DNA of 56,614 nt from a virus: positions 1-56,614 of the IMG/VR virus record IMGVR_UViG_3300031774_000018; one strand, 5' to 3'. The notes beneath the pieces were generated by a model, which did no database searches, had not been told where the DNA came from, and saw only the letters and a list, made by a program, of their open reading frames with translations. Below are positions 9,670 to 17,664 of the stretch, in pieces (position 1 is the stretch's first letter; every line of letters begins with the position of its first letter). The translations under genes were made by a program, and so were the position numbers.

Positions 9670-10152
9670 ATGAAAAATATATTAAAAAATATCGTAGGTG
9701 CTGTAGCCCCAACATTAGGAACTGCTTTAGGTGGACCTATGGGTGGCATGGCAGCTAATATGATAGCAGATGTTTTAGGAGTACCTAATAATCCTAAAGC
9801 TATAGAAAAAGGATTAGCAGAAGCTACGCCTGAACAGATGCTAGAGCTTAAGAAAGCTGAACAAGCTTTTGATATTCAAATGAAAGAGCTTGAAGTAGAT
9901 GTATATAAATTAGAAGTTGCAGATACACAAGATGCTCGTAGTAAATTTGGTAAAGATTGGACTACAAGGATTATGGGTATGGCAACTATTGGTGGCTTCT
10001 TAGCTTACATTTTTTTAGTAACACTACAACCACCAGAGCAAAACTCTGAGGCACTTATTAATCTTGTATTAGGTTACTTAGGTGGTCTAGCAAGTGCTGT
10101 AATATCATTTTACTTCGGAGCATCACAGGGTTCTAGTAAAGACGATAAGTAA
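9670..10152 (+). CDS. Holin, 3TM GTA-holin-like family
   Basis: This 160-aa protein has a Gly/Ala/Met-rich hydrophobic N-terminal segment (about residues 8-35), a charged helical middle, and two strong membrane segments at about residues 100-120 and 126-148 separated by a short acidic loop. This layout, with an aspartate/arginine-rich stretch before the paired helices, matches the three-TM holin family found in gene transfer agents and marine phages. It would form inner-membrane lesions that let the lysozyme reach the wall. A GAGGA ribosome site precedes the ATG. The stop overlaps the next start as TAATG. Confidence 0.8.
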   Translation: MKNILKNIVGAVAPTLGTALGGPMGGMAANMIADVLGVPNNPKAIEKGLAEATPEQMLELKKAEQAFDIQMKELEVDVYKLEVADTQDARSKFGKDWTTRIMGMATIGGFLAYIFLVTLQPPEQNSEALINLVLGYLGGLASAVISFYFGASQGSSKDDK

Positions 10153-10502
10153 TGTCTGATATAGTTGCAGTAATAACCGAAGTCGGTTTTCCTATTGCAG
10201 CAGCCCTAGGTTTAGGGATGTTTGTATGGAAACTTATCAATAGAATTATTGATGGTATGGAAACTAAACTAGATACATTAGATGAGAAAGTTAAAACAAG
10301 TTTAGATACAATGGAAGAAAGAGTATCTACTAAATTAGACACTCAGTATGGTATTATTGTAAGCTTAATTGATAGGATAAGAGCCATGGATAATCAGAGC
10401 ATTAGACAAGATGTTCTTTTAAAAACATTATTAGGTGTACCAAGTATGATAGATACAGAGAAAATAGCAAAGGCAGATAGAGATGACCAAAGAAAAGATT
10501 GA
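10152..10502 (+). CDS. Small single-TM coiled-coil protein, possible second holin or holin partner
   Basis: The 116-aa product has one membrane segment at residues 6-28, then a heptad-rich charged region (about 30-75) with repeated Thr-Lys-Leu-Asp-Thr motifs. It resembles small holin-like or antiholin-like proteins in shape only, and no family is assigned with certainty. It is translationally coupled to the holin (TAATG) and its last 20 bases overlap the csgF-like gene. A lysis-accessory role is inferred from position. Confidence 0.7.
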   Translation: MSDIVAVITEVGFPIAAALGLGMFVWKLINRIIDGMETKLDTLDEKVKTSLDTMEERVSTKLDTQYGIIVSLIDRIRAMDNQSIRQDVLLKTLLGVPSMIDTEKIAKADRDDQRKD

Positions 10503-10962
10503 TAATATTTGTTATGGATGCATGGCATTCTGGAGTATATTAGTTATGTTTATTTCAATACATAACTTATCGGCAGATGAGATGGTACATAAATTTAAAA
10601 GTCCTAGCTTTAGTGGTATAGGAACTTCTGCACATTATCTTACAATAGAGAACCAAGAGCATTTAAGAAAAATAACTATTAAAGAAGAGATTCAAGCTCT
10701 AAAGGACCAGATAGAAAGAGACAAAGAGAATACAACGCTTGCAAGATTTATAAGAAACTTAGAATCTAGAATATACGCACAGCTATCAAGACAGTTAGTA
10801 GAAAATTTATTTGGAGAAACTCCTAGTGATAGTGGTATATTAACTTTAGAGGGCAATACAATCGAGTATAGTGTTGTCGATGGAATAATAACTTTAACAA
10901 TTACGGATTCAGATGGTAACACTACGACTATATCTTTGCCTATCGGTAGCTTTACTTTTTAG
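10483..10962 (+). CDS. csgF: CsgF-like curli assembly factor
   Basis: A hydrophobic N-terminal signal-like segment (about residues 14-31) is followed by the hallmark of mature CsgF, an F-K-S-P-S-F-S-G segment that aligns with F-R-N-P-N-F-G-G of E. coli CsgF. The C-terminus (T-D-S-D-G-N-T-T-T-I) matches the family's end, where Thr/Ile-rich strands occur. In bacteria CsgF sits at the mouth of the CsgG secretion pore and guides curlin nucleation. The partner csgG follows immediately, overlapping by 50 bases. Conservation of the C-terminus shows that the overlap encodes constrained sequence in both frames. Confidence 0.85.
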   Translation: MTKEKIDNICYGCMAFWSILVMFISIHNLSADEMVHKFKSPSFSGIGTSAHYLTIENQEHLRKITIKEEIQALKDQIERDKENTTLARFIRNLESRIYAQLSRQLVENLFGETPSDSGILTLEGNTIEYSVVDGIITLTITDSDGNTTTISLPIGSFTF

Positions 10963-11770
10963 TGGCTGTGCAGTTTTAAATAATAACAGCGATTTAGTTT
11001 TAACAAAAAAGATACAGACACCTACAATTTTAGAATTACAGTCTAAAGAATTGTATGAATTACCGGCTGCCAAACAAAGACCTATCATTGCAGTATATGC
11101 AAATAGCTTTCAAGATTTAACAGGACAAAGAAAAAGCAATAGCAGCTTTGCTTTATTTAGTACAGCAGTTACTCAAGCACCAGAAGCTTTACTTATAAGA
11201 GCTTTAAAACATGCTGCTAACGGACAATTTTTTAGAGTTGTTGAAAGAGTAGGATTAGATAATCTTACCAAAGAACGACAACTAGTAAGGTCAACCAGAG
11301 AAAATTTTGAGGAAGATGCAAAGCTTCAACCTTTATTATTTGCAGGTCTTATAATACAAGGTGGAGTAATTAGCTACGACACAAATATTGAAACTGGTGG
11401 TGTTGGTGCTAGGTACTTAGGAATAGGTAGTAGCAAGCAATACAGGGAAGATGTAGTAACTATATCATTAAGATTAGTTTCTGTATCGACTGGTGAAATA
11501 TTAATGGAGACTACAGTTTCTAAAAATATTTTATCAACAAGCATCTCTCAGGATGCATTTCGTTTTATTGAAATGGGCACCGAGCTCGTGGAAATAGAAG
11601 GGGGTATAGCTGAGAATGAGGCTGGTTCTATAGCTTTGCAAAAGGCAATAGAGTCAGGTGTATTTAATTTAATTGAAATAGGAATAGAAAGAGGGTATTG
11701 GGAATATGAAACATTTGAAATTAATGAGCCTAGTTGTGATGTTGACTGCATTGACGACATACGGGGCTGA
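10913..11770 (+). CDS. csgG: CsgG-like outer-membrane secretion channel (lipoprotein)
   Basis: This 285-aa protein is close to the length of E. coli CsgG. It starts with a lipoprotein signal ending in lipobox L-F-S-G-C, so mature Cys19 should be lipidated. CsgG family signatures are clear: F-Q-D-L-T-G-Q, then S-x-F-S-T-A-V-type and A-L-x-x-A motifs, G-G-V-G-A-R-Y-L-G-I-G at about residue 161, S-T-G-E-I-L, and a closing I-E-R-G-Y-W. CsgG forms a nonameric pore exporting curlin. The first 50 bases overlap csgF and the last 65 overlap the curlin-like gene. In this phage it may export the following repeat protein, or permeabilise the outer membrane at lysis (inference). Confidence 0.92.
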   Translation: MVTLRLYLCLSVALLFSGCAVLNNNSDLVLTKKIQTPTILELQSKELYELPAAKQRPIIAVYANSFQDLTGQRKSNSSFALFSTAVTQAPEALLIRALKHAANGQFFRVVERVGLDNLTKERQLVRSTRENFEEDAKLQPLLFAGLIIQGGVISYDTNIETGGVGARYLGIGSSKQYREDVVTISLRLVSVSTGEILMETTVSKNILSTSISQDAFRFIEMGTELVEIEGGIAENEAGSIALQKAIESGVFNLIEIGIERGYWEYETFEINEPSCDVDCIDDIRG

Positions 11771-12422
11771 TAACGAAATATATATTGACCAGTCAGGAGA
11801 CACAGCTAATATAGATTTAGAACAATTAGGTTCTGCTAATATTATAGGTGGCTTACAGTCTACAGCAGGTAATATGACACCATTGGATTTAGATGGTAGC
11901 ACTTTAACTCTTGACATTAACCAAATTGGAGATAGTAATAAATTCTTAGGAGATATCTTAGGAGATAATATTACAGCTTGGTTTGAGTTTGATGGCAACA
12001 GTAATGAATTTACTATACAGGTTGACCCGACTGATACCTATGGTGCAGATAGTTCAGACTTTAATGTCGATGTTACTGGAGATAGTAATGACTTTACATT
12101 AGATGTAGCAACAAGCTCTATGGCAAGTAATACTGACTTAGACTGGATTATTAATGGAAGTAGTAACACATTAGACTTTGATATAAATTATGATGGTGGT
12201 ACTTCTTATGTTGATGTTGATGGAGATAGTAATACTGTTACCTTTACAGGTAGTGGATATGCTGGTGGTTATTTTTATCTTGACCAAACTGGCGATTCAA
12301 GAACTTTCAATATACAACAACTGAGCACTTTAGATAATGACTGGCTTAAAATTCAATCGACTGGCGATTCTGGTACTGTTTGTGTTATCCAAAACGATGG
12401 TGGCACAAGCGTCGGATGCTAG
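11706..12422 (+). CDS. Curlin-like repeat protein with signal peptide
   Basis: The 238-aa protein begins with a Sec signal peptide (about residues 1-21, cleavage after a Tyr-Gly-Ala stretch). The mature part is about eight imperfect beta-strand repeats ending in G-D-S-N or G-x-S-N, interspersed with Q-x-G motifs, reminiscent of curlin repeats but richer in Asp. A Cys pair lies at the C-terminus. It follows CsgG directly, so it is the obvious cargo for the channel. It differs from true CsgA in acidic composition and repeat spacing, so amyloid formation is only a hypothesis. Its signal peptide is encoded inside the end of csgG. Confidence 0.75.
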   Translation: MKHLKLMSLVVMLTALTTYGADNEIYIDQSGDTANIDLEQLGSANIIGGLQSTAGNMTPLDLDGSTLTLDINQIGDSNKFLGDILGDNITAWFEFDGNSNEFTIQVDPTDTYGADSSDFNVDVTGDSNDFTLDVATSSMASNTDLDWIINGSSNTLDFDINYDGGTSYVDVDGDSNTVTFTGSGYAGGYFYLDQTGDSRTFNIQQLSTLDNDWLKIQSTGDSGTVCVIQNDGGTSVGC

Positions 12423-13449
12423 TATAGGAAATATAACTGAGTTAAAAGGAGAAGGCAGAGTAGTAAGGGAACAAGCTCCTTATGATGCTGCCTTATCTTT
12501 AGATATAGAAAGCTATGATAATGTAGAAACTTCTAATGGAAGGATGGGTATTACCTTCCTTAACAATACACAAGTTCGCTTAACAGAACATTCAGAATTA
12601 GTTATTGACGAATTTATATATGACCCAAATCCATCTAAATCTAAGATGGCTCTTCAATTTACTAGTGGAACTGCAAGGTTTATCACAGGTAAATTAAATA
12701 ATATTAATAAAGAAAACATATCTATTAGTACGCCAAGTGCTAATGTTTCTATTAGAGGAACAGACTTCACCTTAACAGTTAATGAGCTAGGTGAATCTTT
12801 AATTATATTATTACCTAAAGCAGATGGTACCCCTAGTGGAGAAATCTTAGTAGCTACAGGAGCAGGAGAAGTAATTCTCAATAGACCTTATCAAGCTACG
12901 ACAGTTTCTATGTTTGAGACTGAACCATCTAAACCAGTTATATTAGATATAACTTTAAATTTAATAGACAATATGTTAATTGTCAATCCACCGGAGGAAA
13001 CAACAGATGTTTCTGGACAATATTCAGAAGCTGGTAGTAGTAATATACTTGATGTCGACTATCTTGAGTTTGAAGACCTTGATGTAGACTATCTTGTAAG
13101 TGATGATTTAGAATTTACAGAGTTAGATATAAATTATTTAGATGTAAATTTTCTTGAAGACCTTCTTGATATTATTGAAGATATAAATGAACTTGACCAA
13201 ACAGAAACGATGCTTCAAGCAGACCTAGACTTGAAAGGCACATCTATGGGTTTTGATTCTAATACTCAGGTTAATACTTTTACTACTGATAATGTTCTTA
13301 CATTTTTAAAATCATTAGAAGATACTATAAGATTAGATTTAGATAAGTCTGCTTCTTATACTGTTATCTTAATACAGAATGGAAAGAGCACACAGATTTT
13401 AGTCAATGGTGGAAGTTCCTCAACTATAAAAATTAAACAAAGTAATTAA
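12337..13449 (+). CDS. FecR-domain secreted protein
   Basis: A signal peptide (residues 1-25, ending A-Q-A) precedes a FecR domain at about 30-175. The domain includes the G-R-x-x-V-R-E opening, G-x-M-G-I-T-F-L-N-N-T-x-V-R-L-T and S-T-P-S-A-N-V-S-I-R-G-T-D-F, typical of the FecR periplasmic fold. Residues about 225-285 contain a striking acidic repeat of D-V-D-Y-L type. No membrane anchor is seen after the signal peptide. FecR domains pair with sensors or secreted structures. Here the protein sits between the curlin-like gene and the CHASE2 cyclase. The first 86 bases overlap the upstream gene in another frame. Confidence 0.85.
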   Translation: MTGLKFNRLAILVLFVLSKTMVAQASDASIGNITELKGEGRVVREQAPYDAALSLDIESYDNVETSNGRMGITFLNNTQVRLTEHSELVIDEFIYDPNPSKSKMALQFTSGTARFITGKLNNINKENISISTPSANVSIRGTDFTLTVNELGESLIILLPKADGTPSGEILVATGAGEVILNRPYQATTVSMFETEPSKPVILDITLNLIDNMLIVNPPEETTDVSGQYSEAGSSNILDVDYLEFEDLDVDYLVSDDLEFTELDINYLDVNFLEDLLDIIEDINELDQTETMLQADLDLKGTSMGFDSNTQVNTFTTDNVLTFLKSLEDTIRLDLDKSASYTVILIQNGKSTQILVNGGSSSTIKIKQSN

Positions 13450-13450
13450 A

Positions 13451-15259
13451 ATGAAATGGGCAATTACATTATTAGGGTTACTCACACTACCATTACTATT
13501 TAATTTTGGTCCTCTAGAAGTATTAAGACTTAAAACTTTTGATGCTCTTGTTACAACTCCAGAACCTAGTGGCTATTTTACAATACTTAATATAACAGAA
13601 GAAGATGTACAAGATAGAGGTGGCTATCCTTTTCCAAGACAGGACTTAGCTGAGATACATATAGACCTTTTAAATGAAGGAGCAACAGGAGTAGGATGGG
13701 TTATCCTTTTTCCACAGGCAGATAGGTTTGGTGGTGATGAAGCTTTTGCTGAGGCATTAAAATATAGAACAAGTATATTAGCTATGCCTGAATTTAATAA
13801 TGGTATTTACCCAGAAACTCATGGTACTGTTATACTTGGACCGGATGTAAACTTACCTAAAGCTTCCGGATTTTTAGAGAACATAGAAGAACTTACAGAG
13901 GTTGCAAGTCAAGGTGCTGTATCTGCACAAGTAGATGTAGATAATCTTATAAGAAGATTACCTTTATTACAGCAAACACCAGAAGGATGGGTGGCTTCTT
14001 TTGGTACAGAAGTTTTAAAAGGATTGGTTGAAGGTACAACTTATCAAATTAAAACAAATGAAAATGGTATAGAACAAATAAGAGTTAGAGGATTACCTCC
14101 TATATCTACAGATAGTTTAGGTCGTAAGTGGATTAGCTGGGTGGACACACCTCAAACTACATTAGAAGAAATGAATGTAGCAAATAAGTTTGTATTTGTT
14201 GGAGTTACTGCTGCTGGTGTAATGCCACAATTAGCTACACCAAATGGATTACTAGAGCCTCATAAGATACAAGCTGCTCTTGCAGAAAGTATTTTGATTG
14301 ACTCTCCTTCTATACCCGACTACAGATTATTTGTTGAATTATTTATATTATGCTTATCAGGATTATTAATAGCTTTCGTAATAAATTATTTTGGTATAAC
14401 CTTGGGTTTATTCTTAGCCGGAATGTCAATGCTATCGATAACTGGGGCAGGTTATTATTTTATATCGCTAGGATATTTAATTGATGTAACATGGAGTTTA
14501 ATAAGTATGACACTTATTGCAACTCAACAATTCTATTTAAACTTTAGAACTCAATTCAAACTCAGACAACAAATTAAAAAACAATTCGGAACTTACTTGT
14601 CTCCTGATATGGTTGCCATGCTTCAAAAGAATCCAGAGCTTTTAAAGTTAGGTGGAGAAAGAAAAGAAATGACATTCCTCTTTACAGATATCATGGGCTT
14701 TACTCCGGTATCAGAAGTCTTTAAAAATAATGATGACCCCGAAGGCTTAGTAGAATTAATTAATACTTATCTGGATAAGATGACAAAGATTATACTAGCT
14801 AATGGTGGGACCATTGATAAATATATGGGTGATTGTATCATGGCTTTCTGGAATGCTCCTCTACCTTGTGAGAATCATGCAGAGTTAGCAATTAAATCTG
14901 CTATAGAAATAGAAGAAGCTACATTAGAACTCAACAAACAATTTAAAGAACAAGGTTTAGACTTACCACCTATCAATGTAGGAACTGGTGTCAACTCTGG
15001 AACTTGTATTGTTGGTAATATGGGAAGTGAAACTAGATTTGATTATTCTGTTGTTGGGGATGCTGTAAACTTATCAGCTAGATTAGAAGCAACTGCTGGT
15101 AGAAATGATTACAAACAATGGAAGATTATTATATCTGAATATACTAAAGAGTTAGCAGAAGATTCTTTTGATTATGAAAAGATAGATAGTATCTTAGTTA
15201 AAGGTAAGTCAGAACCTATAACAATTTATTTCCCAAAACTCTTGACAAATAAGCAGTAG
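13451..15259 (+). CDS. CHASE2-domain class III adenylate/guanylate cyclase
   Basis: The 602-aa protein has an N-terminal membrane segment (about 3-22), a CHASE2 extracytoplasmic sensor (about 25-285), three membrane helices (about 288-365), and a class III nucleotidyl cyclase domain (about 395-590). The catalytic core shows F-T-D-I-M-G-F (metal Asp), G-G-T-I-D-K-Y-M-G-D (substrate Lys and second Asp) and V-V-G-D-A-V-N-L-S-A-R-L-E (transition-state Asn/Arg). The Lys suggests ATP rather than GTP, but this is not certain. It would make cyclic AMP in the host cytoplasm in response to a periplasmic signal. It starts one base after the FecR gene and shares its transcription unit. Confidence 0.9.
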   Translation: MKWAITLLGLLTLPLLFNFGPLEVLRLKTFDALVTTPEPSGYFTILNITEEDVQDRGGYPFPRQDLAEIHIDLLNEGATGVGWVILFPQADRFGGDEAFAEALKYRTSILAMPEFNNGIYPETHGTVILGPDVNLPKASGFLENIEELTEVASQGAVSAQVDVDNLIRRLPLLQQTPEGWVASFGTEVLKGLVEGTTYQIKTNENGIEQIRVRGLPPISTDSLGRKWISWVDTPQTTLEEMNVANKFVFVGVTAAGVMPQLATPNGLLEPHKIQAALAESILIDSPSIPDYRLFVELFILCLSGLLIAFVINYFGITLGLFLAGMSMLSITGAGYYFISLGYLIDVTWSLISMTLIATQQFYLNFRTQFKLRQQIKKQFGTYLSPDMVAMLQKNPELLKLGGERKEMTFLFTDIMGFTPVSEVFKNNDDPEGLVELINTYLDKMTKIILANGGTIDKYMGDCIMAFWNAPLPCENHAELAIKSAIEIEEATLELNKQFKEQGLDLPPINVGTGVNSGTCIVGNMGSETRFDYSVVGDAVNLSARLEATAGRNDYKQWKIIISEYTKELAEDSFDYEKIDSILVKGKSEPITIYFPKLLTNKQ

Positions 15260-15269
15260 ACTATATACT
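15242..15269 (+). promoter_or_regulatory. Sigma70-type promoter for the small heat-shock gene
   Basis: TTGACA at 15242-15247 and TATACT at 15264-15269 are separated by 16 bases. The -35 lies inside the last codons of the cyclase gene. The same -35/-10 pair recurs at 34336, 35686 and 50506. A TATAAT at 15269 is an alternative -10 but with a poor 21-base spacer. Confidence 0.7.
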
Positions 15270-15326
15270 ATAATAAGAGTGTGCGAAAGGTCGGCACTCA
15301 TGAACTTGCTTTAACAAGGAGTTAAT

Positions 15327-15740
15327 ATGACAAACATAAAAGCATTTGGACAATTCAGTCCGTTCTCAGTTGGGTTTGATGAAATGTTTAATACATTACA
15401 AAGAGCATCAATACCTAAATCAAACTATCCACCTTACAATATTCTTAAAAAAGGTGAGACATATTTTATTGAAATAGCAATGGCAGGATTTAGTAAGTCC
15501 GATATTGATATTGAAATAGAAGATAATACTTTAACTGTATCTGCATGCTATGGAGATAGAGAAGATGATATAGAATTTATTCATAAAGGAATTTCTGAAA
15601 GGGAATTTTGGAAATCATTTGCTCTAGCTGAGTATGTTGAAGTTAAAAAAGCTAAGGTTGCTGATGGAATATTACTTATCGAACTAAGTAAAAACATTCC
15701 AGACGAGCAAAAGCCTAAGAAAATTAAAATTTCTGGGTAA
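15327..15740 (+). CDS. Small heat-shock protein (Hsp20 / alpha-crystallin family)
   Basis: The 137-aa product has a short N-terminal arm, then an alpha-crystallin domain (about residues 35-130): a Y-P-P-Y-N-I start, M-A-G-F-S-K-S-D-I-D-I-E, a K-G-I-S-E-R-E-F motif and an A-x-V-x-D-G-I-L-L-I-E-L end, as in IbpA. It acts as an ATP-independent holdase. Similar genes occur in marine T4-like and other phages, where a role in virion protein folding is presumed. It has its own promoter, a good AAGGAG ribosome site, and is the last plus-strand gene before the convergent junction. Confidence 0.9.
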   Translation: MTNIKAFGQFSPFSVGFDEMFNTLQRASIPKSNYPPYNILKKGETYFIEIAMAGFSKSDIDIEIEDNTLTVSACYGDREDDIEFIHKGISEREFWKSFALAEYVEVKKAKVADGILLIELSKNIPDEQKPKKIKISG

Positions 15741-15772
15741 AAATAGCTAAATGCTATCAGAGCCACACACAA

Positions 15773-15842
15773 GCTCGTGGTTGAATTTTATGTCTTTCTG
15801 GACATAAGGTATTACTTAACAGCTCTTCGTTCAACCACGGGC
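15773..15842. terminator. Long structured inverted repeat at the convergent gene junction, putative bidirectional terminator
   Basis: A 13-bp stem (15773-15785 with 15830-15842, one G-U pair) encloses a 44-base loop with its own 7-bp hairpin (15788-15794 with 15801-15807). It lies between the plus-strand heat-shock gene and the minus-strand block. No T-tract follows, so a classical intrinsic terminator is not certain. A structured RNA or protein-binding site is possible. Confidence 0.5.
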
Positions 15843-15864
15843 ATTCTGTGATGTCGTTTTTCAA

Positions 15865-16089
15865 TTAGTCAGTCATTTTCCTAGCATTTATATGATTTTC
15901 TATATCAGAGTGTATCGCATCTAATTTTGCTGTACCTTCTCTCATAATTACCTGTAATAATTCATACTCATACTTCTTTAAAAACTTTTTTAACTTAGTA
16001 ATATCAGTTGTAGTTCTTTCTGTTATTAATTGTCCTGACTTATTGTATAGGAATTTATATCCTAATAGGACAGCTTCCTTCTTTTTCAT
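15865..16089 (-). CDS. Hypothetical protein (74 aa)
   Basis: A Lys-rich, mainly helical protein with a possible coiled region over residues 25-65. No family is recognised. The start overlaps the stop of the cytidylyltransferase gene as ATGA, so it is coupled to the nucleotide-metabolism operon and is its last gene before the convergent junction. Confidence 0.65.
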   Translation of the reverse strand: MKKKEAVLLGYKFLYNKSGQLITERTTTDITKLKKFLKKYEYELLQVIMREGTAKLDAIHSDIENHINARKMTD

Positions 16090-16487
16090 AATTGTTTCCT
16101 TAATTTAGTTGTACTAAAATTGTGTTTTCTTTTATTGTAATAAACATCTATACCTCTTTGCTTACAGATATCTCTACCAGTAAATAGTTCTTCTTTATAT
16201 TCTTCCCCAATTATTCTCACATCAATAGGTAGTGTATTAAATATATCTTCTAATTCTTTTTCTGTATGATATACTATTGTATCATCTACCCACTTAACAG
16301 CTTTGACTTGGAGTTGTCTTTCAACAATACTTTGAACTGGCTTATGTTTGTTAGGTCTATCAGTTGAGGGGTCTGTTTGTATAGCGACTAATAAATAATC
16401 ACAAATCTCTTTAGCCTCTTCAAACATTACAACATGTCCTGCATGAAGTAAATCAAAAGCACCACATGTTATTCCTCTAATCATCAT
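16086..16487 (-). CDS. Cytidylyltransferase-like protein (TagD / glycerol-3-phosphate type)
   Basis: The N-terminal G-A-F-D-L-L-H-A-G-H signature is the nucleotide-binding HxGH element of the cytidylyltransferase superfamily, and R-x-x-x-F-S-T-T-K-L-R near the C-terminus replaces the family's R-T-E-G-I-S-T-T. It would activate a phospho-sugar or polyol with CTP. The substrate is unknown. I chose the ATG at 16487; an in-frame GTG at 16493 is possible. It overlaps the end of nrdB by 11 bases. Related genes are common in marine phages. Confidence 0.85.
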   Translation of the reverse strand: MMIRGITCGAFDLLHAGHVVMFEEAKEICDYLLVAIQTDPSTDRPNKHKPVQSIVERQLQVKAVKWVDDTIVYHTEKELEDIFNTLPIDVRIIGEEYKEELFTGRDICKQRGIDVYYNKRKHNFSTTKLRKQL

Positions 16488-17460
16488 CTTCACTTAGACT
16501 AGCAAATGATATGGTATCTTGTCTTCCTCTAAGACCTGCCTTCATATAAGTTGTAGCTCTTCCTTCAAAGAAGTTCTGATGTTCTACTCCCATAACTTCA
16601 TCAATCCATTCTAACGGATTTTCTCTTTGGTCATAGTTTGTTTTCAATCCTAATTGAAGTAGTCTTCTATCAGCTATGTATCTATTATAAGCATACATAT
16701 CTTTCTTAGTTAATCCCGGCAAGTCTCCCATCTCAAATACTAAATCAAGAAACTTATCTTCAAGCTTAACCATCTGTCTACAGATTTCATATATCTCTTT
16801 CTTAAAATCATCAGTCCATATATCTGTGTTCTCTTTTATAAATTCTCTAAAGAGTTTAGTCATAGCTTCAACATGTAATGATTCATCACGAATAGAATAA
16901 GTAACTATCTGTCCCATACCTTTCATCTTTCCAAATCTTGGGAAGTTTAATAGGATAGCAAAGCTACTAAATAATTGTAGTCCTTCTGTAAAAGCTGAAT
17001 AGACTGCTAAAGTTTTAGCAATATTTCTTTTGTTAGATTTAGTTGGTTTAAACTTACTAACATAATCATGCTTGTCTGCCATCTCTTCGTAGTCAGCAAA
17101 AGCTTTATACTCTATATCAGGCATCCCTACTGTATCAAGTAATAAACTGTAGGCATGTTGGTGTATTGATTCCATATTAGCAAATGAACTCATCATCATT
17201 CTTGCCTCTGGTTTTTTAAACATAGGCATATACTTATCTATATATCCACTAGCAACATCAACATCAGATTGTGTGAACAGTCTGAATATTTGAGTAAGTA
17301 AATTCTTTTCTACATCTGTAAGTTCTTGCCAGTCTTTTACATCTGTGTGTAGTGGTACAGATTCCGGCATCCAATGCATTTGATTCTGTAATACATAGTA
17401 ATCAAACATCCATGGATATTCAAATGGTTTATAGTAATCTCTCGTTCCCAATAAGCTCAT
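16477..17460 (-). CDS. nrdB: Class I ribonucleotide reductase small (beta) subunit
   Basis: The 327-aa protein contains the di-iron ligand motif E97-x-x-H100 and the radical Tyr104 four residues later (E-S-I-H-Q-H-A-Y), a second Glu in F-T-E-G, and the E-x-x-H pair in R-D-E-S-L-H. It therefore looks like a tyrosyl-radical class Ia-type beta subunit. It supplies the radical to NrdA for dNTP synthesis during phage replication. It overlaps the small 75-aa gene upstream, and the large subunit lies just beyond that. Confidence 0.95.
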   Translation of the reverse strand: MSLLGTRDYYKPFEYPWMFDYYVLQNQMHWMPESVPLHTDVKDWQELTDVEKNLLTQIFRLFTQSDVDVASGYIDKYMPMFKKPEARMMMSSFANMESIHQHAYSLLLDTVGMPDIEYKAFADYEEMADKHDYVSKFKPTKSNKRNIAKTLAVYSAFTEGLQLFSSFAILLNFPRFGKMKGMGQIVTYSIRDESLHVEAMTKLFREFIKENTDIWTDDFKKEIYEICRQMVKLEDKFLDLVFEMGDLPGLTKKDMYAYNRYIADRRLLQLGLKTNYDQRENPLEWIDEVMGVEHQNFFEGRATTYMKAGLRGRQDTISFASLSEDDD

Positions 17461-17656
17461 GGTAATCCTCCTGTAATGTTTTTAATTTTTCTTTTGCTTC
17501 TGTATATTTACTGAACACTTGTTCCACACTTTCTACTAAGTTAGGATGGTCAGCAACTCCTGCTGAGTTTGTAAAGTATAATTTTAAATTAACTTTAGCT
17601 TCTTGTAACTCAGCTTTATATTTTAATATCAACGCTTCGTATAATTCCTTATTCAT
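17429..17656 (-). CDS. Small coiled-coil protein between nrdA and nrdB (75 aa)
   Basis: Lys/Glu-rich helical protein with heptad-like spacing across residues 1-30 and 45-70. It fills the gap between the ribonucleotide reductase subunits, overlapping nrdB by 32 bases and following nrdA by 8. No family is recognised. A reductase-linked role is only a guess from position. Confidence 0.7.
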   Translation of the reverse strand: MNKELYEALILKYKAELQEAKVNLKLYFTNSAGVADHPNLVESVEQVFSKYTEAKEKLKTLQEDYHELIGNERLL

Positions 17657-17664
17657 AATTCTCC

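Noticed and set aside
15776-15839. Possible tRNA at the convergent junction
   Set aside because: The 64-base span is short, the closing stem is longer than a tRNA acceptor stem, and no anticodon or T-arm layout could be drawn.
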